Shown piece after piece: positions 47,793-55,835 of a stretch of DNA of 64,000 bases. The DNA is taken from NCBI RefSeq assembly GCF_019443285.1, contig NZ_CP080327.1:1422001-1486000 (forward strand). Direction: 5' to 3'. A model generated the notes under the pieces. It was not told the origin of the DNA. It saw only the letters and a list, made by a program, of their open reading frames with translations, and searched no databases. The translations under genes were made by a program, and so were the position numbers. Source of the stretch: Aquisediminimonas profunda. Its GTDB lineage: Bacteria > Pseudomonadota > Alphaproteobacteria > Sphingomonadales > Sphingomonadaceae. Positions within the stretch are counted from its first letter, which is position 1, and each line of letters opens with the position of its first letter.

Positions 47793-48689
47793 ATGCCCAA
47801 CGGCTGGATCATCCTGGACAAGCCGCTTGGCCTCGGCTCGACGGCGGGCGTCAGTGCGGTCAAGCGGGCATTGCGCGAGGGCGGCTATCCAAAGCTGAAA
47901 GTAGGCCATGGCGGGACGCTCGATCCTCTGGCGACAGGCGTGCTGCCTATTGCGATGGGGGAGGCGACCAAGCTCGCTGGCCGGATGCTCGACAGTGACA
48001 AATGCTATGACTTCACGATTGCGTTCGGCGAAGAGACGGACTCGCTTGATCTCGAAGGCACCCTGATTGCAACTTCGGACGTTCGCCCGACGATGGAAGC
48101 CATCCGGGCCATTCTCCCGACCTTCACGGGCGCCATTGCGCAGGTCCCCCCGGCCTTCTCCGCCCTCAAGGTGGACGGCAAGCGCGCCTATGATCTGGCC
48201 AGGGCGGGGGAGAGCGTGGACTTGGAAAGCCGACAGGTCACGATCCGCGCACTCTCTATCCGTCGCCCCTGCGAAGGGGCGACGGTTGGGGAAGTCACCC
48301 TGACCGCCCAGGTTTCCAAAGGCACCTATATCCGAAGTCTCGCCCGGGATATTGCCCATGCGCTTGGCACTGTTGGCCATGTGACGATGCTCCGACGGAC
48401 CAAGGCGGGTCCGTTCCGGCTCGATCAGGCGATTTCGCTGGACATTCTCATGGAAAAGGCTAAGGCCCGCGCCCTTGAAGACGTGACCTTGCCGATAAGG
48501 ACGGCGCTGGACGACATCCCGGCACTCGCCCTTACCCCGGAACAGGCAAGGCTGCTCCATAACGGGCAGGTCTTGACCGGGATTGCCGCACAAGGCGGCC
48601 TCCATCTTGCCCTGAACGGTGAAACACCGCTCGCGCTTGTGGAGGTTCTGGACGGAAACGTCCGCACCGTGCGGCGATTCAACCTTTGA
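47793..48689 (+). CDS. truB: tRNA pseudouridine(55) synthase TruB
   Basis: Converts U55 to pseudouridine in the tRNA T-loop. The 298 residues begin NGWIILDKPLGLGST, and include the catalytic GGTLDPLATGVLPI with its aspartate, plus the thumb region GTYIRSLARDIAHALGTVGHVTMLRRT. It is followed by rpsO, as in many bacteria. Confidence 0.97.
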   Translation: MPNGWIILDKPLGLGSTAGVSAVKRALREGGYPKLKVGHGGTLDPLATGVLPIAMGEATKLAGRMLDSDKCYDFTIAFGEETDSLDLEGTLIATSDVRPTMEAIRAILPTFTGAIAQVPPAFSALKVDGKRAYDLARAGESVDLESRQVTIRALSIRRPCEGATVGEVTLTAQVSKGTYIRSLARDIAHALGTVGHVTMLRRTKAGPFRLDQAISLDILMEKAKARALEDVTLPIRTALDDIPALALTPEQARLLHNGQVLTGIAAQGGLHLALNGETPLALVEVLDGNVRTVRRFNL

Positions 48690-48710
48690 AAAGATGTCGA
48701 AGGAAAAACG

Positions 48711-48980
48711 ATGACGATTACTGCAGAGCGCAAACAGGCGCTCATCAAGGAACATGCCCGCCATGAAGGCGATACCGGTTCCCCCGAAGTTCAGGTTTCG
48801 ATCCTGACCGAACGGATCACCAACCTTACCGAGCATTTCAAGACCCATGCGAAGGACAATCATTCGCGTCGCGGCTTGCTGATGCTCGTCAACAACCGTC
48901 GTTCGCTGCTCGATTACCTCAAGAGAATCGATCACGATCGTTACGCGGCACTCATCGCGAAGCTTGGTCTTCGCAAGTAA
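48711..48980 (+). CDS. rpsO: 30S ribosomal protein S15
   Basis: An 89-residue primary 16S rRNA-binding protein. Sequence: [51 protein letters not shown], nearly universal. A terminator follows; pnp is downstream in the conserved rpsO-pnp arrangement. Confidence 0.99.
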   Translation: MTITAERKQALIKEHARHEGDTGSPEVQVSILTERITNLTEHFKTHAKDNHSRRGLLMLVNNRRSLLDYLKRIDHDRYAALIAKLGLRK

Positions 48981-48990
48981 CGCAATCGCT

Positions 48991-49020
48991 CGGCCCCCCT
49001 TTCGGGGGCCGTTTGCGTTT
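48991..49020 (+). terminator. Intrinsic terminator after rpsO
   Basis: CGGCCCCC (48991-48998) pairs with GGGGGCCG (49004-49011); loop CTTTC, then GTTTGCGTTTT. It begins 10 bases after the rpsO stop. Confidence 0.7.
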
Positions 49021-49027
49021 TGCGTCA

Positions 49028-49092
49028 TCCCGGACTCGATCCGGGATCCAGTCCATCGCTGCGATGGGGCTGGGCTCCTGCTTTCGCAGGAG
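49028..49092. repeat. Cluster of three palindromes between rpsO and pnp
   Basis: Three stem-loops follow one another: TCCCGGACTCGATCCGGGA (49028-49046, arms of 7 bp), CCATCGCTGCGATGG (49053-49067, arms of 6 bp), and CTCCTGC/GCAGGAG around TTTC (49075-49092). The phrase containing GTCATCCCGGAC-GATCCGGGATCCA is a known type of alphaproteobacterial extragenic repeat. They could also serve as RNase processing sites in the pnp leader. Confidence 0.65.
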
Positions 49093-49209
49093 AACAAGGA
49101 AGGAGCCATCCTCTCGCAATTCGGCGACTGGGTGGTGAAGGGGCCAAATTCGGCTCCGCACACAGAAGGAAGCCAGCACGCATAGGGCGGCTGGTCCGAA
49201 GGAAAAAAG

Positions 49210-51537
49210 ATGTTCAACACGAAAACTGTAACAATCGAGTGGGGCGGACAAACCCTGACACTCGAAACGGGCAAGGTTGCCCGCCAGGCCGATGGCGCTG
49301 TCATTGCAACGCTCGGCGAAACCGTGGTGCTGTGCGCTGTCACGGCTGCCAAATCGGTGAAGGAAGGGCAGGATTTCTTCCCGCTGACCGTTCACTATCA
49401 GGAAAAATATTCGGCTGCGGGACGTATTCCCGGCGGCTTTTTCAAACGCGAACGCGGTGCGACCGAAAAGGAAACGCTGGTTTCGCGTCTTATCGACCGT
49501 CCCATTCGCCCGCTGTTTCCAGAGGGCTTCTACAACGAGATCAACGCGATCGCTCAGGTCCTCTCCTATGATGGAGAGAATGAGCCGGATATCCTCGCGA
49601 TGGTCGCGGCGTCAGCTGCGCTCACGCTTTCGGGCGTGCCCTTCATGGGCCCGATCGGCGCAGCACGCGTTGGCTATCTGAACGGCGAATATATCCTCAA
49701 TCCAACCGACGAGCAGGTTGCCGAAGGCGAACTCGATCTGGTTGTCGCGGCGACCTATGATGCCGTGATGATGGTCGAATCCGAAGCCAAGGAGCTTTCG
49801 GAAGAGGTTATGCTCGGCGCTGTCCTGTTTGCGCATGATGCGTGCCGCGACGTGATCAAAGCCATCGTCAAGCTGGCCGAACAGGCTGCCAATGATCCTT
49901 GGGAAATGGCGGCTCAGGCTGACCTCTCAGCGGCCAAGGACAAGCTCAAGAAGCTCATCGGCAAAGACATTGCTGCGGCCTACAAGCTGACGGACAAGTC
50001 GGCTCGTTCGAATGCGCTCAACGAAGCCCGCGCCAAGGCGAAGGAAGCCTTCTCCGATGCGGCTCCGCAGGACCAGATGGCTGCGCAGAAGCTGATGAAG
50101 AAGCTTGAGGCTGAAATCGTCCGCGGTGCGATCCTGAAGGATGGCACCCGCATCGATGGCCGGACCACGACCCAGATCCGTCCGATCCTTGGTGAAACGC
50201 ATTTTCTGCCGCGTGCTCATGGCTCGGCCCTGTTCACGCGCGGTGAAACCCAGACAATTGCGACCTGCACCCTTGGCACCAAGGATGCGGAGCAGATGAT
50301 CGATGGGCTCACCGGCCTGCACTACGAGCATTTCATGCTGCACTATAACTTCCCGCCCTATTCGGTTGGCGAAGTTGGCCGTTTCGGGGCTCCGGGACGT
50401 CGCGAAGTGGGGCATGGCAAGCTCGCCTGGCGTGCACTGCACCCAGTGCTGCCGACCAAGGATGAATTTCCCTACACCATCCGCCTGACGAGCGACATTA
50501 CAGAGTCCAATGGCTCGTCCTCGATGGCGACGGTGTGTGGCGGCTCGCTTGCCATGATGGATGCCGGGGTTCCCATAAAGCGCCCGGTTTCCGGTATCGC
50601 CATGGGCCTGATCCTCGAAGGCAAGGATTTTGCGATCCTGTCCGACATTCTCGGTGATGAGGATCACCTTGGCGACATGGACTTCAAGGTTGCCGGGACG
50701 TCCGAAGGCATCACCACGATGCAGATGGACATCAAGATTGCCGGCATCACGAAGGAAATCTTCGAAGCAGCCCTGAAGCAGGCAAAGGAAGGCCGCGCCC
50801 ACATTCTTGGCGAAATGTCCAAGGCCCTGGGCGAAGTTCGCTCGGAACTCTCGGCTCACGCTCCGCGCATCGAAACAATGCAGATCGACAAGTCGAAGAT
50901 CCGTGACATCATCGGAACCGGCGGCAAGGTGATCCGCGAAATCGTTGCAACAACCGGCGCAAAGGTCGATATCGACGATGAGGGTCTTATCAAAATCAGC
51001 TCCTCGGACCTCAGTCAGATCGAAGCCGCGCGCAAGTGGATCTCCGGCATTGTCGAGGAACCCGAAGTTGGCAAGATCTATGACGGCAAGGTCGTGAACC
51101 TGGTCGATTTCGGCGCGTTCGTGAACTTCATGGGCGGCAAGGACGGTCTTGTCCACGTTTCCGAAATTCGCAACGAGCGTACGGAAAAGGTGTCAGACGT
51201 GCTTTCTGAAGGTCAGGAAGTGAAGGTCAAGGTTCTCGAAATCGATCAGCGCGGCAAGGTTCGCCTGTCGATGCGAGTCGTCGATCAGGAAACAGGAGCC
51301 GAGCTCGAAGATACACGCCCGCCACGCGAACCGCGTGAAGGCGGCGATCGTGGCCCGCGTGGTGATCGTGGTCCGCGTCGCGATGGCGATCGGGACCGTG
51401 GTCCTCGTCGTGATGGCGGCGGCCGCGGCGATCGCGGTCCGCGTCGTGACGGAGACCGTGGTCCTCGACGTGAGCGTTCCGAAGGTGGCGAAGGCGGCGA
51501 TCCGAACTTCGTGCCGGCATTCCTCAAGGACGATTGA
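49210..51537 (+). CDS. pnp: Polyribonucleotide nucleotidyltransferase (PNPase)
   Basis: Phosphorolytic 3'-to-5' exonuclease of the RNA degradosome. The 775 residues comprise two RNase PH-like domains (for example [22 protein letters not shown] and [14 protein letters not shown]), a KH domain (about 560-615), and an S1 domain with [28 protein letters not shown] (about 620-700). The final 60 residues are an Arg/Gly/Asp-rich tail with repeated RGPRRDGDR-type units, ending [14 protein letters not shown] lies 7 bases before ATG. Confidence 0.98.
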   Translation: MFNTKTVTIEWGGQTLTLETGKVARQADGAVIATLGETVVLCAVTAAKSVKEGQDFFPLTVHYQEKYSAAGRIPGGFFKRERGATEKETLVSRLIDRPIRPLFPEGFYNEINAIAQVLSYDGENEPDILAMVAASAALTLSGVPFMGPIGAARVGYLNGEYILNPTDEQVAEGELDLVVAATYDAVMMVESEAKELSEEVMLGAVLFAHDACRDVIKAIVKLAEQAANDPWEMAAQADLSAAKDKLKKLIGKDIAAAYKLTDKSARSNALNEARAKAKEAFSDAAPQDQMAAQKLMKKLEAEIVRGAILKDGTRIDGRTTTQIRPILGETHFLPRAHGSALFTRGETQTIATCTLGTKDAEQMIDGLTGLHYEHFMLHYNFPPYSVGEVGRFGAPGRREVGHGKLAWRALHPVLPTKDEFPYTIRLTSDITESNGSSSMATVCGGSLAMMDAGVPIKRPVSGIAMGLILEGKDFAILSDILGDEDHLGDMDFKVAGTSEGITTMQMDIKIAGITKEIFEAALKQAKEGRAHILGEMSKALGEVRSELSAHAPRIETMQIDKSKIRDIIGTGGKVIREIVATTGAKVDIDDEGLIKISSSDLSQIEAARKWISGIVEEPEVGKIYDGKVVNLVDFGAFVNFMGGKDGLVHVSEIRNERTEKVSDVLSEGQEVKVKVLEIDQRGKVRLSMRVVDQETGAELEDTRPPREPREGGDRGPRGDRGPRRDGDRDRGPRRDGGGRGDRGPRRDGDRGPRRERSEGGEGGDPNFVPAFLKDD

Positions 51538-51562
51538 TCGTCCGGTTGAGGCTCAAATTGAG

Positions 51563-51591
51563 AAGGGGTCGCTTCGGCGGCCCCTTTTTTT
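51563..51591 (+). terminator. Intrinsic terminator after pnp
   Basis: GGGGTCGC (51565-51572) pairs with GCGGCCCC (51577-51584), one U-G pair, capped by TTCG, then seven T residues. A textbook rho-independent terminator. Confidence 0.9.
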
Positions 51592-51605
51592 GAAGCGCGC
51601 CGCGA

Positions 51606-52088
51606 TCAGTCAGCCAAGACCACATCTCGGGCAGCGAGGTATCGTTTCCAACTCTGAGGCGTTACAACCTCTTCATATCGCGTGGTTTGCTCGGGATCGA
51701 GCAGTTCGATCATGAAGGCACCTTCAACCCATAGTTCGGTCAACTGAAACAGGCCGCCGCCACGATCACAACGTCGTGCGGGCCAGCCAGCACGCTGGGC
51801 GATGGCAATGGCCTGATCGGCTGGCATGTTGATGCTCAGCGCGATATGCACTTCCGATAGCCGCGTTGTGCCCTTCTGCGGACGCCATTCGCCTTCCTCT
51901 TCACCAAAGGTGATCAGATTGCCGCGGGGGACCACTTCGAATTCGACATTGCCGTCACCAGACCAAGCCATCCAGGCTCGCGGCCCGCCGGGCGGAAACG
52001 GGATTGCTTCGCCGTCCATGATTTCCGCCAATACGCGCGCAGCTGTCTCTGGATAGTCAGCTGGGATAGACGCGTGCACAATCTTCAC
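51606..52088 (-). CDS. VOC-like (glyoxalase/bleomycin-resistance fold) protein
   Basis: A 160-residue protein with an alternating beta pattern like VOC proteins: HASIPADYPETAARVLAEIM, VEFEVVPRGNLITFG, SEVHIALSINMPADQAIAIAQRAGW, FQLTELWVEGAFMIELLDPEQTTRYEEV. The start is GTG 52088 (complement), with AAAGGAG 7 bases upstream. Metal-ligand positions are not obvious, so the fold call is a resemblance. Function unknown. Confidence 0.65.
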   Translation of the reverse strand: MKIVHASIPADYPETAARVLAEIMDGEAIPFPPGGPRAWMAWSGDGNVEFEVVPRGNLITFGEEEGEWRPQKGTTRLSEVHIALSINMPADQAIAIAQRAGWPARRCDRGGGLFQLTELWVEGAFMIELLDPEQTTRYEEVVTPQSWKRYLAARDVVLAD

Positions 52089-52149
52089 TGGTCATCTCCT
52101 TTATATGTCCTCGCCCTCACTCAGCCGATTTGTCTGAAATTTGGGAACG

Positions 52150-52182
52150 ATATTAAAAAAGGGGCCGCTGCGGGGGCCCCTT
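52150..52182 (-). terminator. Intrinsic terminator, minus strand
   Basis: AAGGGGCC (52159-52166) and GGCCCCTT (52175-52182) pair; on the minus strand the stem is followed by TTTTAA, completing a T-run. It ends the transcript carrying the 34-residue peptide gene and the large hairpin at 52215-52271. Confidence 0.7.
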
Positions 52183-52214
52183 CTTGACCTTTGAGCAGGT
52201 CGTTTCTCGCTGGT

Positions 52215-52271
52215 TTCGCCCGCCGGGGAGGGGGGCTTGGGAGAGGAGGGTCATTTTCCCCGGCGGGCGAA
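52215..52271 (-). ncRNA. Candidate anti-Shine-Dalgarno hairpin RNA element
   Basis: TTCGCCCGCCGGGG (52215-52228) and CCCCGGCGGGCGAA (52258-52271) are perfect 14-bp inverted repeats. On the minus strand the 29-base loop includes CCCTCCTCTCCC and CCCCCC, i.e. anti-ribosome-binding-site sequence displayed on a very stable stem. It is followed by a terminator with a T-run on the same strand and preceded by a small peptide gene. Alphaproteobacterial small RNAs with CCUCC loops (CcsR and related families) are established precedents; this case is inference. Confidence 0.5.
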
Positions 52272-52282
52272 TGCGCTCGCTG

Positions 52283-52387
52283 TTATGCGAGCAGTGCGAT
52301 GCCACTGAGCGGCGCTGCTGCAAGGGCGAGGCCTGCAAGCGTGGCCAGAACCGCGGCGATGGCGAAGGTTGGGCGGAACTCGGTCAT
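52283..52387 (-). CDS. Small hydrophobic peptide (34 residues)
   Basis: MTEFRPTFAIAAVLATLAGL-type sequence ending in SGIALLA: a short basic N-terminus then a single Ala/Leu-rich transmembrane segment. AGGAG lies 8 bases upstream of ATG 52387 (complement), which is strong evidence that it is translated. It is divergent from the LysR gene and upstream of the hairpin and terminator. No family recognised. Confidence 0.6.
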   Translation of the reverse strand: MTEFRPTFAIAAVLATLAGLALAAAPLSGIALLA

Positions 52388-52500
52388 TTCAATTCTCCTG
52401 GTATTCGATGCTTCAATCCGGGCGATGGGGGGTCCCGTCGTCTGAACTCTTGTTACTCCGATCTGATCGGGCAGCGTGAACACCAAGGTTGCAAATATCC

Positions 52501-52516
52501 TATGCAAAAATGCATA
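52501..52516. promoter_or_regulatory. LysR-type operator palindrome
   Basis: TATGCA-AAAA-TGCATA, perfect 6-bp inverted arms, lies 29 bases before the LysR gene start, between it and the divergent small-peptide gene. Additional TGCA-containing half-sites flank it (TTGCAAAT upstream, CTGCATTT downstream). LysR regulators commonly bind such interrupted dyads near their own promoters. Confidence 0.55.
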
Positions 52517-52544
52517 ACGCGGTTCTGCATTTCTGGAGTCGGTC

Positions 52545-53456
52545 ATGTTCGACTGGAATGATCTACGCTACTTCCTTGCCGTCGCGCGGAGCGGCAGCAC
52601 GCTTTCTGCATCCAGAAACATGAAGGTCAGCCAGGCGACAATCTCCCGGCGTGTAACTGTCCTTGAGGAGGCTTTGGGCGTCCAGCTCTTCGTACGCACG
52701 CCCACAGGGTATCGGCTGACACAGCGGGGAGAGGCGGTGCTGGGCGCTGCCGAAGCCGTCGAGGATTCGATTTGCGCCTTTACGGCGAATATCGCGATGG
52801 AATCGCGCCGTTTGGCCGGCACGGTTCGGCTGACAACTGTTGAATCGGCTGCAAATGCCTGGGTTATCCCGGCACTGGGACTGTTGAGGGCGCGTCATCC
52901 GGACATTCGGGTCGAAGTCATCACGACTGACGAAAATCTCGACCTGCTTCGCGGAGACGCCGATCTTGCGTTACGTTTTGGCAGTCGCCCCACCCAGGAG
53001 GCCCTGATCGTCCGCCACCTGATGGACATGGAGGAAGCCTTTTACGCCAGTCAGGAAATGGCAGAACGCTGCGGCTTGCCGACCACCATTGAAGAATTGT
53101 GTCGTTATCCGCTTGTGCTGAACGTCGATCGCAACGGCTTTGTGAACAATTGGGTGGCAGAGAAGCTTCCCGACGCACTGATCGTTCATCGAGCCAATAC
53201 GCTTTCCGGCCTGATAGCGAGCGTGCGTTCGGGCATTGGCGCCTCTGTCCTGCCCTGCCTGATGGGCGATGATCTCCGCGGCGTTGTCAGACTGCTGCCG
53301 CCGATTGCCGAATTGAAAACGCCGGGCTGGATGGTCACCACTGACGATGCGCGCCGTCAGCCCCACATCAGGGCCGTTATTGATTTTGTCGTCGACCAGA
53401 TACAGTTTTGGCTCGCGCGAAGAACATCGCATATTCAGGCCGTTCAAGCGGCATAG
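52545..53456 (+). CDS. LysR family transcriptional regulator
   Basis: A 303-residue LysR protein. The N-terminal winged HTH is WNDLRYFLAVARSGSTLSASRNMKVSQATISRRVTVLEEALG (about 4-45), followed by RTPTGYRLTQRGEAVL. The effector-binding half includes TVRLTTVESAANAWVIPALGLLRARHPDIRVEV and a second domain to VRSGIGASVLPCLMGD. The ligand is unknown. It is divergent from the 34-residue peptide gene, whose expression it may control. Confidence 0.95.
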   Translation: MFDWNDLRYFLAVARSGSTLSASRNMKVSQATISRRVTVLEEALGVQLFVRTPTGYRLTQRGEAVLGAAEAVEDSICAFTANIAMESRRLAGTVRLTTVESAANAWVIPALGLLRARHPDIRVEVITTDENLDLLRGDADLALRFGSRPTQEALIVRHLMDMEEAFYASQEMAERCGLPTTIEELCRYPLVLNVDRNGFVNNWVAEKLPDALIVHRANTLSGLIASVRSGIGASVLPCLMGDDLRGVVRLLPPIAELKTPGWMVTTDDARRQPHIRAVIDFVVDQIQFWLARRTSHIQAVQAA

Positions 53457-53470
53457 AAATGGTCAGGTTT

Positions 53471-54169
53471 ATGAAACGGATAATTGGACTTTTGGCGTTG
53501 TGTGGCTGGCTTGCGATGCCGGCCGTCGCAGTGTCAGCGCCTCCCCGAAAAGCACCGGTTCCCCAGGTTGCGGAGCCGCTTGGCCTTGTTCGGGTCGCCT
53601 TGACGACGACGCTTGGCACGATTGTGCTTGAACTCGACGGCAAACATGCGCCCATCACAACAGCCAATTTCCTGCGCTACGTCGATCAGAAGCGGCTCGA
53701 TGGCACAGTCTTTTACCGCACAATGCGGCTCGATTTCGGCGGGCCAGGGCCGCAAGGCCTGATCCAGGGCGGTACCCAATATGATCCGAAGCGCATTCTG
53801 AAGCCGATTGCGCATGAACCGACCAATCTGACCGGAATCCTGCACAAGGCGGGAACGATATCGATGGCGCGCTGGGCTCCGGGGACGGCGACTTGCGATT
53901 TCTCGATTCTTGTCTCCGACATGCCGGCCCTTGATGCCAATCCGGGCGGGAGGGGGGACACTGCAGGCTATGCGGCCTTCGGGCACGTGGTCGAAGGAAT
54001 GGATGTGGTGCAGAAGATTCACGCATCGCCGGTTTCCGCCACCAAGGGTGAAGGCGCGATGCGTGGGCAGATGATCGAAGCGCCTGTTCGGATTCTGGCG
54101 GCGCGACGGGCGAAAATGCCGCCGCCTGTTGCTCCAGCCCCTGCTGCTGCAGAACCGCAGCTTCGTTAA
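53471..54169 (+). CDS. Exported cyclophilin-type peptidyl-prolyl isomerase
   Basis: A 232-residue protein with signal peptide (RIIGLLALCGWLAMPAVAVSA) and a divergent cyclophilin domain: VALTTTLGTIVLELDGKHAPITTANFLRYVDQKRLDGTVFYRTM, GTISMARWAPGTATCDFSILV and GYAAFGHVVEGMDVV. The C-terminus is a Pro/Ala tail. The FHR-type catalytic Arg is seen as FYRTM. It is co-oriented with and closely downstream of the LysR gene. ATG 53471 is chosen. Confidence 0.88.
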   Translation: MKRIIGLLALCGWLAMPAVAVSAPPRKAPVPQVAEPLGLVRVALTTTLGTIVLELDGKHAPITTANFLRYVDQKRLDGTVFYRTMRLDFGGPGPQGLIQGGTQYDPKRILKPIAHEPTNLTGILHKAGTISMARWAPGTATCDFSILVSDMPALDANPGGRGDTAGYAAFGHVVEGMDVVQKIHASPVSATKGEGAMRGQMIEAPVRILAARRAKMPPPVAPAPAAAEPQLR

Positions 54170-54181
54170 AATATCACGCCC

Positions 54182-54261
54182 GTCGCCCCTGCGCAGGCAG
54201 GGGCCCTTGCGTGAGTCAGGCACCAATGCGTCCAACAGGCCCCTGCCTCCGCAGGGGCGAC
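54182..54261. repeat. Long inverted repeat (24-bp arms)
   Basis: Arms 54182-54205 and 54238-54261 (starting GTCGCCCCTGCG, ending CAGGGGCGAC) match over 24 bases with a single mismatch, around a 32-base loop. It starts 13 bases after the cyclophilin stop. It is a REP-like extragenic element or a long 3'-end hairpin. Confidence 0.75.
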
Positions 54262-54287
54262 GTGTGAAGGTAATATTCGCCTTATGT

Positions 54288-54355
54288 TCCTATTTACTTG
54301 ACAAATAGGAGATATCATGAAAATGCCAATCCCGTCACTCGATCGGCGTTTCTAG
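54288..54355 (+). other. Mini-ORF with ribosome-binding site buried in a hairpin
   Basis: TCCTATTT (54288-54295) and AAATAGGA (54303-54310) are perfect 8-bp inverted repeats; the right arm contains AGGA of the ribosome-binding site, 6 bases before ATG 54317. The frame reads MKMPIPSLDRRF and stops at 54355. The weak A/U-rich stem that masks AGGA resembles RNA-thermometer geometry. The frame ends at the border of the structured element at 54360, suggesting either a leader peptide or a gene cut off by element insertion. Confidence 0.4.
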
Positions 54356-54359
54356 GTCG

Positions 54360-54690
54360 CACGGGTCGAGGGGCGGGACTTCAGGTCGGCGCGAAAGCGG
54401 CGGGCGTCTGCACTCCCCAAAATGTGCAGCCACGCGCTCTGCCTTCGTTTTGAACCGGTCCGGGCGTCTTTGATGGGAGCATTCCCGTCCTGCAGGCGGG
54501 CTTTCGGGCCTTACCCCTCTGCAGGGACGTGCCGGATGAGAAGGCGGTGTTTCGAGACCGGGCGCCGGTTACGCACTCGAGCACCTGCAACCGCACAAAG
54601 GCAATACCCGCCGGACGCCCCCCAAGGCTTCCGCGCCGACCGTCCCGCCCCGCGCTCACCACGGGAAGCCTTCGCGTGCCTGTTATCCGA
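54360..54690. ncRNA. Structured conserved-looking non-coding element
   Basis: This gene-free stretch has several paired elements: GGGA/TCCC (about 54476-54485), CGTCCTGCAG/CTGCAGGGACG (54486-54495 and 54519-54529, one bulge), and ACCGG/CCGGT (54557-54569). The minus strand carries a 93-codon open frame (54381-54662) of a kind frequently misannotated as a hypothetical protein within recurrent intergenic elements. It may belong to a C4-antisense-like RNA family; this is recollection and not verified. Confidence 0.35.
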
Positions 54691-54714
54691 GCGCCACGAA
54701 TCCTCCTTCCCGTA

Positions 54715-54790
54715 CTCCGGACTGGATCCGGAGCCCATGCCTGAGACGGATGCGCTGGCGGACATATGGGCTCCGGATCACGTCCGGAGC
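54715..54790. repeat. REP-like palindrome cluster
   Basis: CTCCGGA/TCCGGAG (54715-54733) and GCTCCGGA/TCCGGAGC (54770-54790) are two palindromes in tandem, and GAGCCCAT (54731-54738) pairs with ATGGGCTC (54766-54773), so two alternative structures are possible. It lies downstream of the convergent metallo-hydrolase gene. Confidence 0.65.
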
Positions 54791-54817
54791 ACAGAATTGG
54801 AGGAAGGCGGGGTCGCG

Positions 54818-55813
54818 TTAGATATTCCGTGCCACGTCCGAGAGTGTCCAGCTTTCACCAGGCTCCAATGTGCGGAAGCGCGCAGGATCAATCCCTTCGC
54901 GCGCCAGCGCCGCCATCAGCCGTTCCTTCGGTTCATTGATGGGTTCGTCGGTCAGCTGGAAGACACCCCAGTGGAAGCCCAGCGTCATGGGCCCCTTCAT
55001 GGTCTTGTAGACCTCCACCGCTTCATCGGGATCCATATGGGCATCCTTCATGAACCAGCGCGGCTCATAGGCACCGATGGGGCAGAGCGAGACATCGATC
55101 GTGCCGTGCTTCTGCATCAGCCGGTCAACCCACCAGCCCCCTGCATATCCTGAGTCGCCGTTGAAGAAGATGCGTCGGGCCGGTGCATGGATTGTCATCC
55201 CCGCCCAAAGCGCTTCGTTGCGGTCGGTCGACCAGCGCGCCGACCAGTGATTGACAGGTTCGGCCTCTATCCTGAGCGGGCCATGCGTCATTGTTTCGTC
55301 CCAGTCGATTTCCACAATTCGGGCATCTGGCGTGGCCTTCCGGATGATGGTGCCATTGCCCAGAGGCGTCACGATTTCCGGATCGAAGCGGCGGACAAGC
55401 CGGTCAAGCGTCGTCGTATCCAGATGGTCATAATGATTGTGGCTGACCAGAACGAGATCGATGGGCGGCAGGTCATCGAGGGCAATGCCCGGCGCGCGCA
55501 CGCGCTTTGGTCCTGCCAGCTGGAACGGGCTTGCGCGGTCAGACCAGACCGGGTCGGTCAGGATATTGATACCGGCAGTCTGGATGAGGACGCTGACGTG
55601 ACCAATCATCGTCAGTTGAACGGCGTTGCCGTCGACACGCTCCCGCGGGGGTGGGTGAGACGCATTGTCGATCCAGCGCGGCCATTTGGCCCGCTTGCTC
55701 CCCAGCTGCCATTTGAGCAGAGATCCCAGACCTTTGCCGCCACTGCGTTGCGGTCCGAAAAAACGCTCTCCGTCGAAATGATCGCTCGGCGGGCCGGAAT
55801 AGTAGCGGGACAT
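54818..55813 (-). CDS. MBL-fold metallo-hydrolase (UlaG/NAPE-PLD-like)
   Basis: A 331-residue MBL-fold protein. LVSHNHYDHLD provides the HxHxDH zinc motif (about residue 130), INILTDPVWSDRASPF is typical of the UlaG/NAPE-PLD group, and FFNGDSGYAGGW gives the later Asp; HWGVFQLTDEP follows near residue 280. Substrate is unknown; relatives hydrolyse lactones, phosphodiesters or N-acyl phosphatidylethanolamine. It lies downstream of the TPP enzyme gene on the same strand, 22 bases away. Confidence 0.88.
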   Translation of the reverse strand: MSRYYSGPPSDHFDGERFFGPQRSGGKGLGSLLKWQLGSKRAKWPRWIDNASHPPPRERVDGNAVQLTMIGHVSVLIQTAGINILTDPVWSDRASPFQLAGPKRVRAPGIALDDLPPIDLVLVSHNHYDHLDTTTLDRLVRRFDPEIVTPLGNGTIIRKATPDARIVEIDWDETMTHGPLRIEAEPVNHWSARWSTDRNEALWAGMTIHAPARRIFFNGDSGYAGGWWVDRLMQKHGTIDVSLCPIGAYEPRWFMKDAHMDPDEAVEVYKTMKGPMTLGFHWGVFQLTDEPINEPKERLMAALAREGIDPARFRTLEPGESWTLSDVARNI

Positions 55814-55835
55814 GGCTACAGCCTGGCGCGTTGCG

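Noticed and set aside
47676-49352. 558-codon antisense frame across truB and rpsO
   Set aside because: Overlaps two universal genes; composition follows the complement of their codons.
54381-54662. 93-codon minus-strand open frame
   Set aside because: Appears to be translation of a structured intergenic element rather than a gene; no ribosome-binding site.
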